Assembly: GCA_964006375.1 (NCBI GenBank)
Contig: OZ023266.1
Coordinates: 158,222,792 to 158,286,791, forward strand
Origin: Tillus elongatus
Lineage: Eukaryota > Arthropoda > Insecta > Coleoptera > Cleridae
Direction: 5' to 3'
Length of the DNA: 64,000 nt
Part shown: positions 9,442 to 20,922 of the stretch, one piece after another
Layout: every line of letters starts with the position of its first letter
Position numbering within the stretch: position 1 is the first letter of the stretch
Notes under the pieces: model-generated
What the model was told of the DNA's origin: nothing
Database searches by the model: none
The model's input: only the letters and a program-made list of their open reading frames with translations
Translations under genes and position numbers: made by a program

Positions 9442-11733
9442 TTGAATAATTCAATTTTCTATAAACTTAGGAAGTTGAATTTTGGTACGTCGCTTGGTCG
9501 CTCAGACCACGGCATGGTCACTGCTTCCTGTGCAATGCAACCCGAGGTCACACAGTCATCACACCCACGTATCGTTTGGCACTACAACTCCGCAAACTGG
9601 GACGAAATGCGGGATTACTTTTCCTCATTTCCATGGGCGTCTGTCTGCTTCTCTCATCCTGACCCCTCTGATATCTCACAAAACGTCACCGAAATTATCC
9701 AAGCTGGCATGGAATTATTTATTCCACGTACACAGAAAACCTCTTCAGCCACTCAAAAGCCCTGGTTCTCTAAATCCTGTGACAAGGCCAGACTTGAAAA
9801 GGTCAAAGCTCACAAAACGCTTCTACACAATCCCAGTCAAGAAAATCGTCAAGCATTCAACGACGCAAGAAACCGCTATGTCCGCATTTTTTCTGAGGAA
9901 AAAAACTCGTTTAATAACCACATCAAAAACAAAGTCCTCTCAAGCTCCAACGGCGGCAAACCCTTCTGGACTCTTGCTAAGTCTATTGGGAATAATTTCT
10001 GCAAGAGCACGTTCCCACCTCTTGTCTCAGGTGATGAAATTGTTTCTACCGCCCTGGGCAAGGCTGAACTTTTTGCTTCGTTGTTCGCCGGAAATTCTAC
10101 TCTCAACCCACCTCCAAATGTTCAACCACCAACAGTCCCCAATGTCGCGCATAAAATGACTGATATAATTTTCAAAACTAAAAAGGTACGAAAGATGCTC
10201 TCTTCTCTTAATACTAGGAAAGCCTCTGGCCTTGACGAGATCCCAGCAATTGTTCTCAAAAAATGCGCACCAGAACTTGCTCCTGTCCTGACTCGTCTGT
10301 TTCAGATATCTTACAACAAAGGCATATTCCCTAGTAACTGGAAAACTGCTCGAGTACAACCCATCCCCAAGAAAGGATCCAAAGCGCTTCCTAGCAACTA
10401 CAGGCCTATTTCTCTCCTTTCAGTCATCTCTAAAGTGATGGAAAAGTATATAAACACCGAACTACTAAAATTCCTTGAAAAACACAGTCTAATCCACGAC
10501 AGGCAGTATGGATTCCGTCAGCGCAGATCGACTGCCGACCTCCTTTCCTTTGTCACCCATTCTTGGAACAAGTCTATGGAACAAAACGGTGAATCCCAGA
10601 TTGTTGCTCTAGACATATCCAAAGCATTCGACCAGGTCTGGCACGCAGCGCTTCTTAATAAACTTCCGGCCTATGGCCTACCACCAAAACTTTGTACCTG
10701 GACAGCAAATTTCCTCTCCAACAGGAGCATATCTGTTGTTGTGGATGGCCATTCCTCTAAACTGTATCCAATTAATGCAGGAGTTCCTCAAGGTTCAGCT
10801 TTAGCCCCTACTTTGTTTCTTCTCCACATCAATGACCTCCTCTCTAGCACATCCAACCCAGTTCACAGTTACGCGGACGACAGCACCCTCCACTCAAACA
10901 TACAATATTCTAAGCCTGTCTCTTTAGCCCAATTAGATGAGGATCGCAGACTCATGGAGGGTTCTGTCTCCGTAGACCTCCAAAAAATATTAGACTGGGG
11001 AAGTAGAAATCTTGTACAATTCAACCCCACCAAAACTAAGTCTTGCTTTCTTTCTCACAAGAGATACAGCAGCCCTAGACCCATCACAATGAACAACCAA
11101 GTTATTCAAAGTAATGAGTCCTTTTCTCTTGTTGGCATTTCTGTGGATGGAAATCTTAATTGGCACCAACATGTTACATCAATTGCAGAAGCGGCTGCTA
11201 AGAAATTAGGTTTCCTCTTCCGGGCTCGCAAATACTTTTCACCAACTAATCTCTATACCTTATACACTTCACAAATAAGGCCAAACCTCGAATACTGCTC
11301 CCACATCTGGGGTGCAGCTGCCGCTTCTACACTCGCTATCCTGGACTCCATTCAAAAGAGAGCTATACGTCTCATCGGTGACCCTACCCTCACCCAAAGG
11401 CTTCCATCCCTTGCCCACCGACGTGCCGTTGGTGACCTCTCTCTCTTTTATAGATATCTGCACGGGCACTGCTCAGAGGAGCTTTCCTCCATAATTCCCC
11501 CACCTACTGCCCCCAGCAGATCTACCAGGGGAACAGAGCGAATGCACCCTTTTAATGTCCAGGTCATCAGACATAGAACATCTTGTTATGCCCGCTCTTT
11601 TGTCCCGAGGACTTCCAAGTTGTGGAATTCCTTGCCGGCACATGTTTTTCCTTCTCCTCCGAACCTCCAAACCTTCAAGTCCAGAATTTACAAGCTGCCT
11701 CTTTCCTTCTTGTCAACACCCATGGTACGATAG
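9442..11733 (+). CDS. Endonuclease C-terminus plus reverse transcriptase, CR1/Jockey-type non-LTR retrotransposon
   Basis: A 763-codon open frame with no stop. The first ~15 residues (MNNSIFYKLRKLNFG) are host TA-HEL sequence read through the junction; the element begins about TSLGRSDHGMV, where SDH is the last motif of the APE-type endonuclease. The reverse transcriptase includes KASGLDEIPAIVLKK, NYRPISLLSVISKVMEK, ALDISKAFDQVWH (first catalytic Asp), GVPQGSALAPTLFLLHINDL and YADDSTLH (catalytic YADD). A C-terminal zinc-poor segment (RPNLEYCSHIWG ... SKLWNSLPAH) is typical of CR1/L2-like ORF2 proteins. There is no RNase H. It copies element RNA into DNA at a nicked chromosomal target. Intact RT motifs suggest a fairly recent insertion, but 5' truncation makes the copy dead on arrival. 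Clade beyond CR1/Jockey group is uncertain. Confidence 0.85.
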   Translation: MNNSIFYKLRKLNFGTSLGRSDHGMVTASCAMQPEVTQSSHPRIVWHYNSANWDEMRDYFSSFPWASVCFSHPDPSDISQNVTEIIQAGMELFIPRTQKTSSATQKPWFSKSCDKARLEKVKAHKTLLHNPSQENRQAFNDARNRYVRIFSEEKNSFNNHIKNKVLSSSNGGKPFWTLAKSIGNNFCKSTFPPLVSGDEIVSTALGKAELFASLFAGNSTLNPPPNVQPPTVPNVAHKMTDIIFKTKKVRKMLSSLNTRKASGLDEIPAIVLKKCAPELAPVLTRLFQISYNKGIFPSNWKTARVQPIPKKGSKALPSNYRPISLLSVISKVMEKYINTELLKFLEKHSLIHDRQYGFRQRRSTADLLSFVTHSWNKSMEQNGESQIVALDISKAFDQVWHAALLNKLPAYGLPPKLCTWTANFLSNRSISVVVDGHSSKLYPINAGVPQGSALAPTLFLLHINDLLSSTSNPVHSYADDSTLHSNIQYSKPVSLAQLDEDRRLMEGSVSVDLQKILDWGSRNLVQFNPTKTKSCFLSHKRYSSPRPITMNNQVIQSNESFSLVGISVDGNLNWHQHVTSIAEAAAKKLGFLFRARKYFSPTNLYTLYTSQIRPNLEYCSHIWGAAAASTLAILDSIQKRAIRLIGDPTLTQRLPSLAHRRAVGDLSLFYRYLHGHCSEELSSIIPPPTAPSRSTRGTERMHPFNVQVIRHRTSCYARSFVPRTSKLWNSLPAHVFPSPPNLQTFKSRIYKLPLSFLSTPMVR

Positions 11734-11779
11734 TATTTAGGCTGTAAGCCCTCGTGGTGTGTTGTTGACATAAAAAAAA
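9486..11779 (+). mobile_element. CR1-like non-LTR retrotransposon copy 1, 5'-truncated
   Basis: The sequence enters inside the endonuclease domain (TCAGACCACGGCATGG encodes SDHGM) and runs through a full reverse transcriptase to a short 3'UTR (11734-11779) ending in an A-rich stretch. The host sequence on both sides is TA-HEL. No convincing target duplication was found. Confidence 0.85.
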
Positions 11780-11832
11780 AGAAAACATTTTAATGAAAAT
11801 TCACTACCATAACGCAATTTCTGCGTCTAGAC

Positions 11833-12470
11833 TTTTTTTTTAATTTGCAGGATAAAGTTTTGCTTATCTGCCAGATCGATAAAGCCATTTCAAGTTTTAG
11901 ATTCTACAGGGGTAAAACACAAGGTAACTAAAGTTATGCAATTATTCAAAATATGTAATTAAAATTTAAATGAACAATTTAACAAACTGCAACAAAAAAG
12001 GGAGCCGTGGGTCAAGTTTAACAATAAAACTCACTGTACGTACAGTTGTACAAAATAAACTTTGTTATGTCAATATCAACAAATAATAATAATAACACAT
12101 TTCAACGAACAACGTGAGAACAACTGCAAATTCTATCGCCAACATTAATTATCTACCAGCTAATTGAATAATTAATCATGTTCCCGTAACGACGATTTAA
12201 TTTCAATAACCGATGAGCGTATATACATGTTTTAATTGAACCCATTGGCAATTATAACCATGTGAATCATGTTATGTAAAATTATATCCGGTATTAAATG
12301 GACACTTAAGAGATAACTAATCAATAAAAACGAGTGGCATAACTTTGTAAAGGAAATACCTTTTTTTATAGTTAGTTCAATTAATTGTAGAAAAGTTTTG
12401 TTCTTGCACAGTAAAATCAGTAAAACTGTTTAAACAACAAAACAAGCTGAGGGTGAGTGAACATAATATG
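11833..12470. other. No recognisable gene
   Basis: AT-rich DNA with ATTAATTAT-type runs. Nothing repeated elsewhere in the window that I could see. Confidence 0.4.
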
Positions 12471-12494
12471 TGTCCCGCAGCGGTTTTCAGTCAG

Positions 12495-12570
12495 GACAAT
12501 CATGGTTATGTCCGGTGTATCACAGGGCTCAGTACTTGGTCCTCTGCTTTTTAACATGATGGGCCGGATT
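12495..12570 (+). pseudogene. Reverse transcriptase relic (motif B)
   Basis: One frame reads VMSGVSQGSVLGPLLFNMM, the RT palm fingerprint GV.QGS.LGPLLF. The flanks are not readable as RT. A short fossil, probably of a different non-LTR element. Confidence 0.5.
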
Positions 12571-12721
12571 GTTTTCGCAATGTATCCGGTTGCCCTGACC
12601 CCCCTTTCAAAGTAGTTCTTAACTTCAATCACTTTTAAAGAAAACCTGTTAATGATCTAAAATTTAAGTTAAAGTTGTACAATTTTGAATAAAGATCTTG
12701 TAGAGGCTTTTCCTGATATTA

Positions 12722-13110
<389 letters not shown>

Positions 13111-13499
13111 TCGGGGAAAACTTTTTTGAAACGCTATATTTTTGTAAGTATCAGAGTAACTGGAATGAGACTTTACATGTGGCTATAAATATTGCAAATA
13201 TACCTATGTTGTGAATTTCAAGTAATTTGGTACACAATATTTAGAGTTTTTTCCAAATTAAAAATAAAACCCCAAAGACATGCGTTGAGATGACTTAGTG
13301 GTTAAAGCACAATGCCTGACAGACAGGGTAGTTAACTACCAGGCGTATATTGATTCATACAACAGGTATAAACTATACATCAACGGTAACCAAACTAAAT
13401 ATATACCAGGCATAAACCATACTACCCGAACCAACAATCGTTAAATCTCGGCTGCATTTATGGAAAATGACAGGCGACATGAAATTAAAAATTTGCCAA

Positions 13500-14252
13500 G
13501 TGATTGTTATGTAACTGGGGGATTCAATCTATTATTAAAAGACACTATATTTGTAGTTTTATGAACGGCCTCTAATACAGTTTTAGCGCAGCACAGATAT
13601 ATTATGCTGTCGCATAATATAGTAGACATGTAAACAAAATCAAGCCAAGTCTCTATAAAAATGATATAAAATAGTTTCTTTTATCTTTAAAGTTAAACAT
13701 AAGACGTCATATAAGACCGAAACAGTCGTGGGATGTGTTTCAATAGTAATTCTACTAATTCTGTAATTAATTGTTACGTATACTTTGAATATAATATCCC
13801 GGGCATGAAGCTGATCTAATGTATCATGTAAACAAAACGTTAGTTGGCGTATCATCAGATAGCTCAGTGGTAGCGTGCTGGAGTTCTACGCAGAAGATTG
13901 CATGATCGAATCCAGCTCGATCAATGTATGTCTTTTTATGTTTTATTTTGACATTTGGAGAAACAATAGTGCACAGATTTCATACGTTTTGAACAAGATC
14001 TCATTTTTGTTTAAAACGCCTGAATGTATGTCACCTTTGAGTCTGAAATTAAATTTTCAGCAGACATTTTGTTATTGTTTATCTTGAAAAAACCAGTTTG
14101 ATTATGTTGACTAAAACGAAATCATACTGACGATTAATAAGGAAAAATCTGCTACGCTTATAATTTAGCAGATACTTGACTTTTCTAAATATGAATTAAG
14201 TTTCCTCCTGAAAATCTTTGTATAACATTAATGAAATTTCAACACTAAGTGA
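13500..14252 (+). repeat. Dispersed repeat D, copy 1, with tRNA-like segment
   Basis: 13500-13850 matches 23355-23700 almost throughout (e.g. ACAGTTTTAGCGCAGCA, CATAAGACGTCATATAAGAC). A tRNA-like segment at 13853-13925 then has an A-box-like TAGCTCAGTGG and B-box-like GATCGAATCC. The body after it starts TTTTGACATTTGGAGAAAC and is shared with 14277-14865 and 23770-24300. Confidence 0.7.
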
Positions 14253-14276
14253 GTGGTGGACGTGCCGCCACCTAGT

Positions 14277-14865
14277 TGCGGATGGCTGAGATGCGTCGCG
14301 CTTGCCTCAGAAGCAGAAGATTACGCGTTCGAATCCAGCTCGATTAATGTATGTTTTTTTTTTTTGACATTTGGAGAAACAATAGTGCACAGATTTGATA
14401 CATTTTGAACAAGATCTCATTTTTGTTTAAAACGCCTAAATAAGTTTGTCACCTTTGAGTCTGAAATTATAATATTGTTATTGTTGATATTGAAAAAACC
14501 GGTTTCATTAGGCAGACTAAAAGGAAATCTTACTGGCGATTAATAAGGAAAAATAACTGCTACGTTTATAATTTGGCAGATACTTTCCTTTTCTAAATAT
14601 GAATTGAGTTTCCTTCTGGAAATCTTTTGTATAACTTTAATGTAATTTGTAAAATACCAGTTTCTTTTAAAGAGACTTACACTATCTACAGATATAGGAA
14701 AATTTAATTATTTAGCTTCCTAGAAAATTGAGTTTCGGGCATTTTTCTCAAATGGAGTTAGAACGCAAGATTTCTTTGATAACAGAGATATCGATGGTAA
14801 CACTTTCGAAAGAATTCTTCAAATGTGCGCGTGCTAGGACCTCTAAAATGGATCTTCAAGGTATG
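14277..14865 (+). mobile_element. tRNA-headed SINE-like repeat, family 2, copy 2
   Basis: Head 14277-14342 with TGGCTGAGATG (A-box-like) and CGTTCGAATCC (B box). The body is as in repeat D (TTTTGACATTTGGAGAAAC, CTGCTACGTTTATAATTTGG), ending with a TA-HEL-like stretch (GAGATATCGATGGTAACACT). Unlike copies 1 and 3 it lacks the 350-bp upstream block, so the tRNA-like head is a natural 5' end. Confidence 0.6.
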
Positions 14866-15049
14866 TGTAAGTTCATTGATTGTTGTTTCCCTTACGTGGT
14901 GAAACTGTTTCATACTACAGAGACTTGGAGACTACTTTTCTGGCTTCACTGTGTTTCGCTTCTGTAAGTGAAGACAGAGAATTAGTCTCCAAGTCTGTAT
15001 GTAGTATGGAAGTTTCACCAAGTAAGAGCAACAACAATCAATTAACTAT
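14866..15049. mobile_element. Foldback element copy 2 (short form)
   Basis: The left arm TTCATTGATTGTTG...CATACTACAGAGACTTGG and the right arm CCAAGTCTGTATGTAGTATGG ...CAACAACAATCAA are inverted copies with a short ~65-bp centre. Same family as 7005-7353 and 33834-35825, but here the left arm is full length. Confidence 0.75.
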
Positions 15050-15775
15050 TTATTTGCTTATTCCAGTACCTGCAGATATACGCCTGAAACTTATTTCCAG
15101 ATTTTCTGTTACACAGACCAAAATTTTCTCTTCTTGATTCTTTGTAGAAAAAATTAAAGTAATTACACCAAAAAACTGTAAACAAAATATTGACTTTTAA
15201 GACCTTGTATCTTTGTTAATATCAACTGTTTGATTTAAATATGTTTGATTAAATCGATATATTTTAATTCCAGGAATGTAGTATTGTTCTATGGTGCACT
15301 ACTTGAACCAACCTGTCTAAGCATATCTAACACACCACATTGTAGAAGCATATCTAACAGTAATTTTAACATTTTTCATTGACAACTGCTTGACAATTAA
15401 TTTATTATTTATTCATTGCCTAATATATAAAAAAAACTTGGGTCGTGGTTTACTGCGTAAGAATTAGCGACAATAAAAAGAAACAACTTGCTTCTTGTAG
15501 ATAGCAACATCTGAACCCCCACGTTGTAGAGTCGCAAGTAATTTTATCAATTTATCATTTGAGAAGTCTTATAAATTTTCTCGGCTCTCAGAATTAAAAG
15601 GGAAAATATATTCTACCGTACGGCATTCGGCTGACACAAAGATGTATTAAGAACTCGTCCTCACAATAAAGAACCGCATTCGTTTGCAATAATTTTCAAT
15701 TAAGATTAAAAACATAAGGTCACTGAATACCAGCCATATAAAAACGAAACTATAATGGCACGAATTATATATATT
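15050..15775. other. No recognisable gene (726 bp)
   Basis: AT-rich DNA. No ORF of note and no match to other parts of the window. Confidence 0.4.
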
Positions 15776-16421
15776 TTAGCAGCGAATTTTCATGCAGAAA
15801 ATTTCACTTTTAGAGGTAACCAGTATCGAAATTTCGAAAAATGTTTTCGCCAATTTCGGTTTTATTTTTTCTGACATTATTTGAGAAAAACAGAAAACAC
15901 TTTCTCACGTACACTTTTTAAGCTCTACAAGTTGGTGTTTACAGATTTTTTATTTGACGTTTCGTCTCCAAGAAACTATCATCAACTTTAATTTTTTAAA
16001 TACAGCCCTGCAATTTTTATTTCAAAACTTAAAACCATTTTCAAATCTAACTTAGAGGATGTATAATTTCTAATGGTTTGAATATGTTGTCAGCTTGTTT
16101 TAGTCATAAAAAAATATTTTTCAGGAAAAATCTTTTAAGTACGGCCCTGAATACTCGAAAAGCATTTACTTCTATAAGTAGTACCTTTTAAAAAGTCAAT
16201 GAAGAGAAAAACGTTTTCAGTAATATTTCTTCGTTATTAAAATGTAAAACATTAAACGGTACTATTATAAGACTAGGTCCTAAACATAGAGGGCTCTGAA
16301 AAATGAACAAGTTGTCTCTAATGACAATAGAGATCTTTCAACAAATATAAATGTCAATGTCAGTTACTTCACTTTGTTACATACAGTTAATTGAGTACAA
16401 GCCCTTTCAATTTGTTTAAAA

Positions 16422-18222
16422 ATGGCTGGACATTTTTCTTTTAGGGAAAAGTTCGACTATTAAAATGTTACATTTTGTGCTATAGTAATACAGGAAAAGC
16501 TGAGCAAATATATTCAAATTATTACCCTGAAAGAGTACAGCCAAATAGAAAGATATATGGAAGCATAGTTACCAGTTTATTGCAGTATGATTCATTTAAG
16601 AAACCAATTGTTACTAGAAACAAACCATGCACTGAAGTAACTCAAAATAATGTACTGTTAGCTGTAGAACAAGACCCTACAACATCGGTTAGAAATATTG
16701 AAAGAGTAACTGGGACTCCAAAATCTACTGCAAATTTTATTTTGCGTAAGAACAAATACAATCCTTACAAATTTCGAATCTGCCAAGGATTACGGCTTGG
16801 GGACGATATAAAACGCAGGGCATTTTGTGAGTGGTACACTAGAAAATGGCAAGAGGATGAACATTTTGTTAATAAAATATTATGGTCTGATGAGAGTACG
16901 GTGACTAACAACGGAATCTTCAACAGGCGAAATACACATTTCTGGTCCAGAAGAAATCCGCGTTTATACAAAACATCTAAGCGCCAACACCGTTTTGGTT
17001 TCAACATGTGGTTGGGGATGTTAGGGACAAGGATAATTGGGCAATTGTTTTATCATGGATCACTGACTCCCGACCGTTATCGAAATAATTTGGAAGAATG
17101 GTTCGATGCTCACTTACCATTAGCAGAAGTCAATAACATCTGGTTTCAATGAGACGGGGCCCCGGCTCATAATTCGAGAACTGTTCAAGAATACATATTG
17201 TTACGTTTTCTCCGGGTTCTGGATAAGCGAGACTTTTAATTTTAACAAAACAACTTTATTTACTCTCTAAATATGGATACAATAAAAGTTCTAGAATGTC
17301 TCTCTCACAAAACACTTAATTTATCTGGCCTTACAATCACTAATTTGGACAAAAGTCACTAATACACTGAAACTACAGTCGCTACTCTAAAACACTTCAC
17401 ACTAGTTACTGCTTCTTCAAGTCACTTTAACATTCTCTAACTGAACTGCCTGCGCTGGCTTACTTCCATCTTTATATAGCCGTCGCACCTTCCAGTTTGT
17501 TCTCGAGCGTTCTATTCCAGAATGTTCCAGGACCTTCTTTTGCTAGAAGGTTTTGTGAATACAGATAGGCCCCGTGTGTATACAGGGGGATGCATATACA
17601 GGATGATCCAAATGTGGTCATCACTCCTATGTTACAAAAGAGGTGTTTCTCGTAATATAAGATCTCTCTGCGTATACAGGGTGTAAGGGTTCTCTGCGCA
17701 TACAGGGTGTGTATACAGGGTGTTCGGAATGTGCAGACCTCAGTTATCCGTTCCGACGGGGTACAAGTTGGTAACTTCGTTATTTCTGGTCCTAGAGGGT
17801 TGAGACTTCGCCTGAGGGGGGTCACCCCAGGCACCCTCAGGGGGGGGGTGTTGCCAGATTGTGCAAAAATTCCCAGATGTTGGGGGAAATTCTGGATATG
17901 TGGCAACACCGCACCTACGTTTATTGAAGTGCTTTGTAACAATATCAACAGGATTCCTGACAAATGGATAGGTACGCATTCAGTGGTTTCTTGGCCTCCA
18001 CAATCGCAAGATCTGACACCTCTTGACTTCCATCTTTGGGGGTATGTCAAAAACTACGTATACCAACGAAATTTTCACACGGAGGAACGATTACGTCAAC
18101 TGGTTTTGCAAGCTTTGCAAACGATTACACCAGATGCAGTAAACAATGCTTTGGATTCAACAATTAGACAAGGTTACCTATGCCTAGAAAATAATGGTGA
18201 TTTGTTTGAACATCTCTTATGA
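16422..18222 (+). pseudogene. Transposase of DD41D element 1, split by an LTR
   Basis: N-terminus MAGHFSFREKF, then a one-base loss near 16458, then CYSNTGKAEQIYSNYYPERVQPNRK (helix-turn-helix region). The catalytic core has ILWSDESTV (first Asp), WFQ-stop-DGAPAHNSRTVQEYI (second Asp), a 743-bp LTR insertion, then KWIGTHSVVSWPPQS and DLTPLDFHLWG (third Asp). The C-terminus ...NNGDLFEHLL ends at TGA 18222. In intact relatives here the gap between second and third Asp is 41 residues. Lesions: one frameshift, one in-frame TGA, the LTR. It would cut and paste the element at TA targets; this copy is dead. Confidence 0.85.
17199..17941 (-). mobile_element. Solo LTR (743 bp) with ATAT target duplication
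   Basis: Bounded by TGTTACG...TGTAACA and flanked by ATAT at 17195-17198 and 17942-17945. On the minus strand a TATATAAAG box at about 17479-17470 precedes GCAGTTCAGTTAGAG (arthropod Inr-like TCAGT) at a plausible distance. AATAAAGTTG follows further on as a likely poly(A) signal. The upstream (U3) part repeats CCTGTATAC/CACCCTGTAT phrases. A 4-bp duplication fits a Ty3/gypsy-like LTR retrotransposon; no internal region remains. Confidence 0.75.
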
Positions 18223-18857
18223 TTAAGGCAGATAATCTATTTACATATAATATTCATTAGTTTCTTTATTACAAAAGTGTTTCTTTTTCATTAATAAGTT
18301 TGAAGAATCTTACTGAAAATGTTGTGCTTCATTGACATTTTAAAAGGTACGACCCTACCGAAATAAACGCTTTTCGAGTATTCAGGGCCGTACTCAGAAG
18401 ATTATTCTTGAATAATTTTTTTTTTACTGAAACAAGCTGAAAACATAATTAAAACCGTTACAAATAATACATCCTCTAAGTTAGATTTGAAAATGGTTTT
18501 AAGTTTTGTAATAAAAATAACAGGGCTGTATTTTTAAAGTTGATGATGGTTTCTCGGAGACGAAACGTCGAATAAAAAATCTGTAAACACCGAACTTGTA
18601 AAGCTTAAAAAGTGTACGCGAGAAAGTGTTTTCTGTTTTTCAATATCTTCTCAAATAACGTCAGAAAAAAATAAAACCGAAATTGGCGAATTTCGGTTTT
18701 TTCGAATATCTCCGGAAGTAATCGGAATTTCCAAAATTTCAAAACACCGTTAGATTGAACTTTAAATGGGCAACTTTTTTCTAATTTAACCCACCCTGTA
18801 TCTCTTACGGTTTCCGATTTCCCCATGCTATCCTCTCCTTATCTTGGACACACTGTA

Positions 18858-18861
<4 letters not shown>

Positions 18862-18931
<70 letters not shown>
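18862..18931. repeat. (TA)n microsatellite, 70 bp
   Basis: TA run between DD41D elements 1 and 2. Confidence 0.97.
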
Positions 18932-18932
<1 letters not shown>

Positions 18933-20838
18933 TGATGGATCATTTGTAAATGCCTGGGCATTCTTCTTTGTAAAGGTGAAGTATAATTTGTACAGGCTTT
19001 TCATGAAAATCATGGACATGGCATTTTTTGTAAATTGTTACATCGTTTTTAGATAATTGTATGGTGAAATTTATTTTTAACTTAATTTAGAAACAACAAA
19101 AATTAAATAAAAATAATAGTACCACATTAATTTGATACATAAACAAAAAATCAAATAATTGAAATAATCAACAAGTTAGCAAAATAACAGTTTTAATTAC
19201 AAGTCTAATCTTCGTATGATTTGCCTAAGGGTAGCAACATAGATTTACATACTCAGAATAAATCCGATTTAAAATAATTATCACTGAAACGCTCAAGTTG
19301 TTGCCTAGCAACGAACTACTGAACTTTTATTAAAAATAATAAAGCTGTCATTTCACTAGTTTAACAACAAAATAGTGAAACTATGTGCATTGGATGATTT
19401 TTGTCAATACAGTAATTAATCGATGTCTGCATTCAGTATGGATTATTCAGTTCAGGAGAGAAAGGATATGTTGGAGACTTACATTGAATGCCAAAAAGTG
19501 GCTCGCCGTACATCGCGAAGATACAGGTACATTTTTTCGTTCATTTATCCTGAGCTTCCATCTAATTGTTATAATAATTATTTAGGGATCGGTATCCAGA
19601 ACGACGACACCCGGATTATCGATCATTTCTGCGTATTTACAATACACTTTTACAATTCGAAAGTGTAATAGGAAATAAGCCAACAACCCACGTGATGCCA
19701 ATTACCAATGATGAAATTTCGTTAAATACTTAACTTCATTTGCAGGAAAACCTAGGTTTATCAGCTACACAACTAGCTTCAGTAACCGATATTTCAAATA
19801 TGTGTTCGCAGAATAATGAAAATTTATTATTATAAGCCTTACCGGTGCCATTTTGTCCAAGGCCTCAGAGATGGGGACTACGTGAGGCACTTAGAGTTTT
19901 CGAATTGAGCGAATGAAGCTTTAAATATACATCATGATGCTTTAAGCCATATCCTTAGGACGGATGAGTCAAAATTCACAAATAATGGTGTGTTGAATAA
20001 GCATAAGAGTGTAAGATGGGCAACGGAAAATCCACCCTGGGTTTTTTCGAGGAACCACCAAACTGAATATAAAACCAACGTATGGTGTGGGCTATTAGGT
20101 AATAGATTGCTGGGGCCCGTATTTTTTTTAGAAAATTTAGACGGGACGACTTACCTCAATCACCTAAACACCCATCTGCACGATTGGTTGAATGATGTTC
20201 CACTGAATGTCCGACCTCTGATTATTTTTCAGCACGATGGATGTCCAGCTCACAACAGCAGGGTAGTTGTGGACTATTTGGACCAAGTTTTTGGCGCTAA
20301 TTATATAGGTACAAATGCCCAAATACGATGGCCTGCAAGGTCCCCAGATTTGACTGCAATGGACTTCTTTATGAGGCTACATCAAGGTCTATTCAGATTT
20401 TGGCATAAATCCTGTAGTTAGCGTTCACAATCTACAACAACGGATATTAGATGCATGTCGGAATGTTGACCGGGAGATGATCCATGCTGCTACGCATAGA
20501 CAAATTATGGAAAGATTAGAACTTTGCGTTCAGCATGGGGGGGGGGGGGAACGTGTTCGAGCATCTGATTTGAGATTTGTTATTAAAACTGTTATTTTAA
20601 TACATTCTTGATTATTTCGTTTATGTTTAAAATTAATGTGGTACTATTATTTTTATTTAATTTTTGTTGTTTATAATTTAAGTTAAAAATAAATTTCACC
20701 ATACAATTATCTAAAAAACGATGTACCAATTTACAAAAAAAAAAAATGCCATGTCTATGATTTTCATTAAAAGTCTGTACAAATTATAATTCACATTTAG
20801 AAAGAAGAAAGCCCAGACGTTTACAAATGATCCAACAG
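18932..20838 (+). mobile_element. DD41D Tc1/mariner-like element 2
   Basis: Inverted arms 18932-19131 and 20630-20838: CTGATGGATCATTTGTAAA at the left, inverse TTTACAAATGATCCAACAG at the right. TA lies directly outside both ends (18930-18931, 20839-20840). It carries a decayed transposase. The left end lies at the edge of a (TA)n array. Confidence 0.85.
19423..20568 (+). pseudogene. Transposase of DD41D element 2, with a 59-bp intron
   Basis: Starts MSAFSMDYSVQERKDMLETY. An intron at 19527-19585 (GTACAT...TATTTAG) restores RRYR-DRYPERRHPDYRSF, a typical N-terminal motif of the family. Next LGLSATQLASVTDIS, then stops and frameshifts (19700-19980), then an open core at 19990-20421 with RTDESKFTNNG (first Asp, just upstream), IIFQHDGCPAHNSR (second Asp) and ARSPDLTAMDFF (third Asp, 41 residues apart). 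The C-terminus MIHAATHRQIMERLELC is followed by a poly-G run near 20539-20549. Inactive. Confidence 0.8.
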
Positions 20839-20922
20839 TATGTGTTGAGCCAGCCCATTAAACCCCAGTAAATATGGTATTGGGAGAAAGCTTACTAAAC
20901 CCGCTATCTGATGCCGTAGTCA

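Larger units (their letters stand above)
8835..11832 (-). mobile_element. TA-HEL copy d, split by a retrotransposon
   Basis: Hairpin end AGCGAATTTTCGC...AAAATTCG at 8835. The block with GAGCGCGAACTAGG follows. Where other copies have (TA)n there is an (AC)/(ACGC) run at 8966-9010. An internal head motif lies at 9255-9290. The terminus is ATTCACTACCATAACGCAAT TTCTGCGTCTAGAC at 11798-11832. The CR1-like element at 9486-11779 lies inside. Confidence 0.65.
15849..18855 (+). mobile_element. DD41D Tc1/mariner-like element 1
   Basis: Inverted arms 15849-16197 and 18334-18688 (CGCCAATTTCGGTTTTATTT; TTAAAACCATTTTCAAATCT and inverse). The right arm runs on to GGACACACTG at 18855 followed by TA, the same end type (CAGTGTGTCC) as element 3. 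The left outer part is lost to a TA-HEL remnant at 15776-15848. It carries a broken transposase gene and a solo LTR. Confidence 0.8.

Noticed and set aside
9482..10159. 225-codon plus-strand frame in the CR1-like element
   Set aside because: It lies out of frame within the longer RT ORF and has no RT or gag-like motifs of its own.
13285..13350. tRNA-like sequence (GATGACTTAGTGGTTAAAGC)
   Set aside because: An A-box-like stretch is present but no B box follows at a proper distance.
13853..13925. Functional tRNA gene
   Set aside because: A- and B-box-like motifs exist, but I could not fold a convincing cloverleaf with paired acceptor stems, and the segment is the head of a dispersed repeat. 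The same applies to 14277-14342, 23704-23770 and the three SINE family 1 heads.
17472..18050. 192- and 171-codon frames around the LTR
   Set aside because: They are chance frames through the LTR that run into, or are shadows of, the transposase 3' part. Only the segment after 17946 on the plus strand is transposase.
20537..20550. Poly-G run as a regulatory or quadruplex element
   Set aside because: A single G run at the transposase C-terminus is more likely slippage or a sequencing artefact; no four-tract quadruplex pattern.
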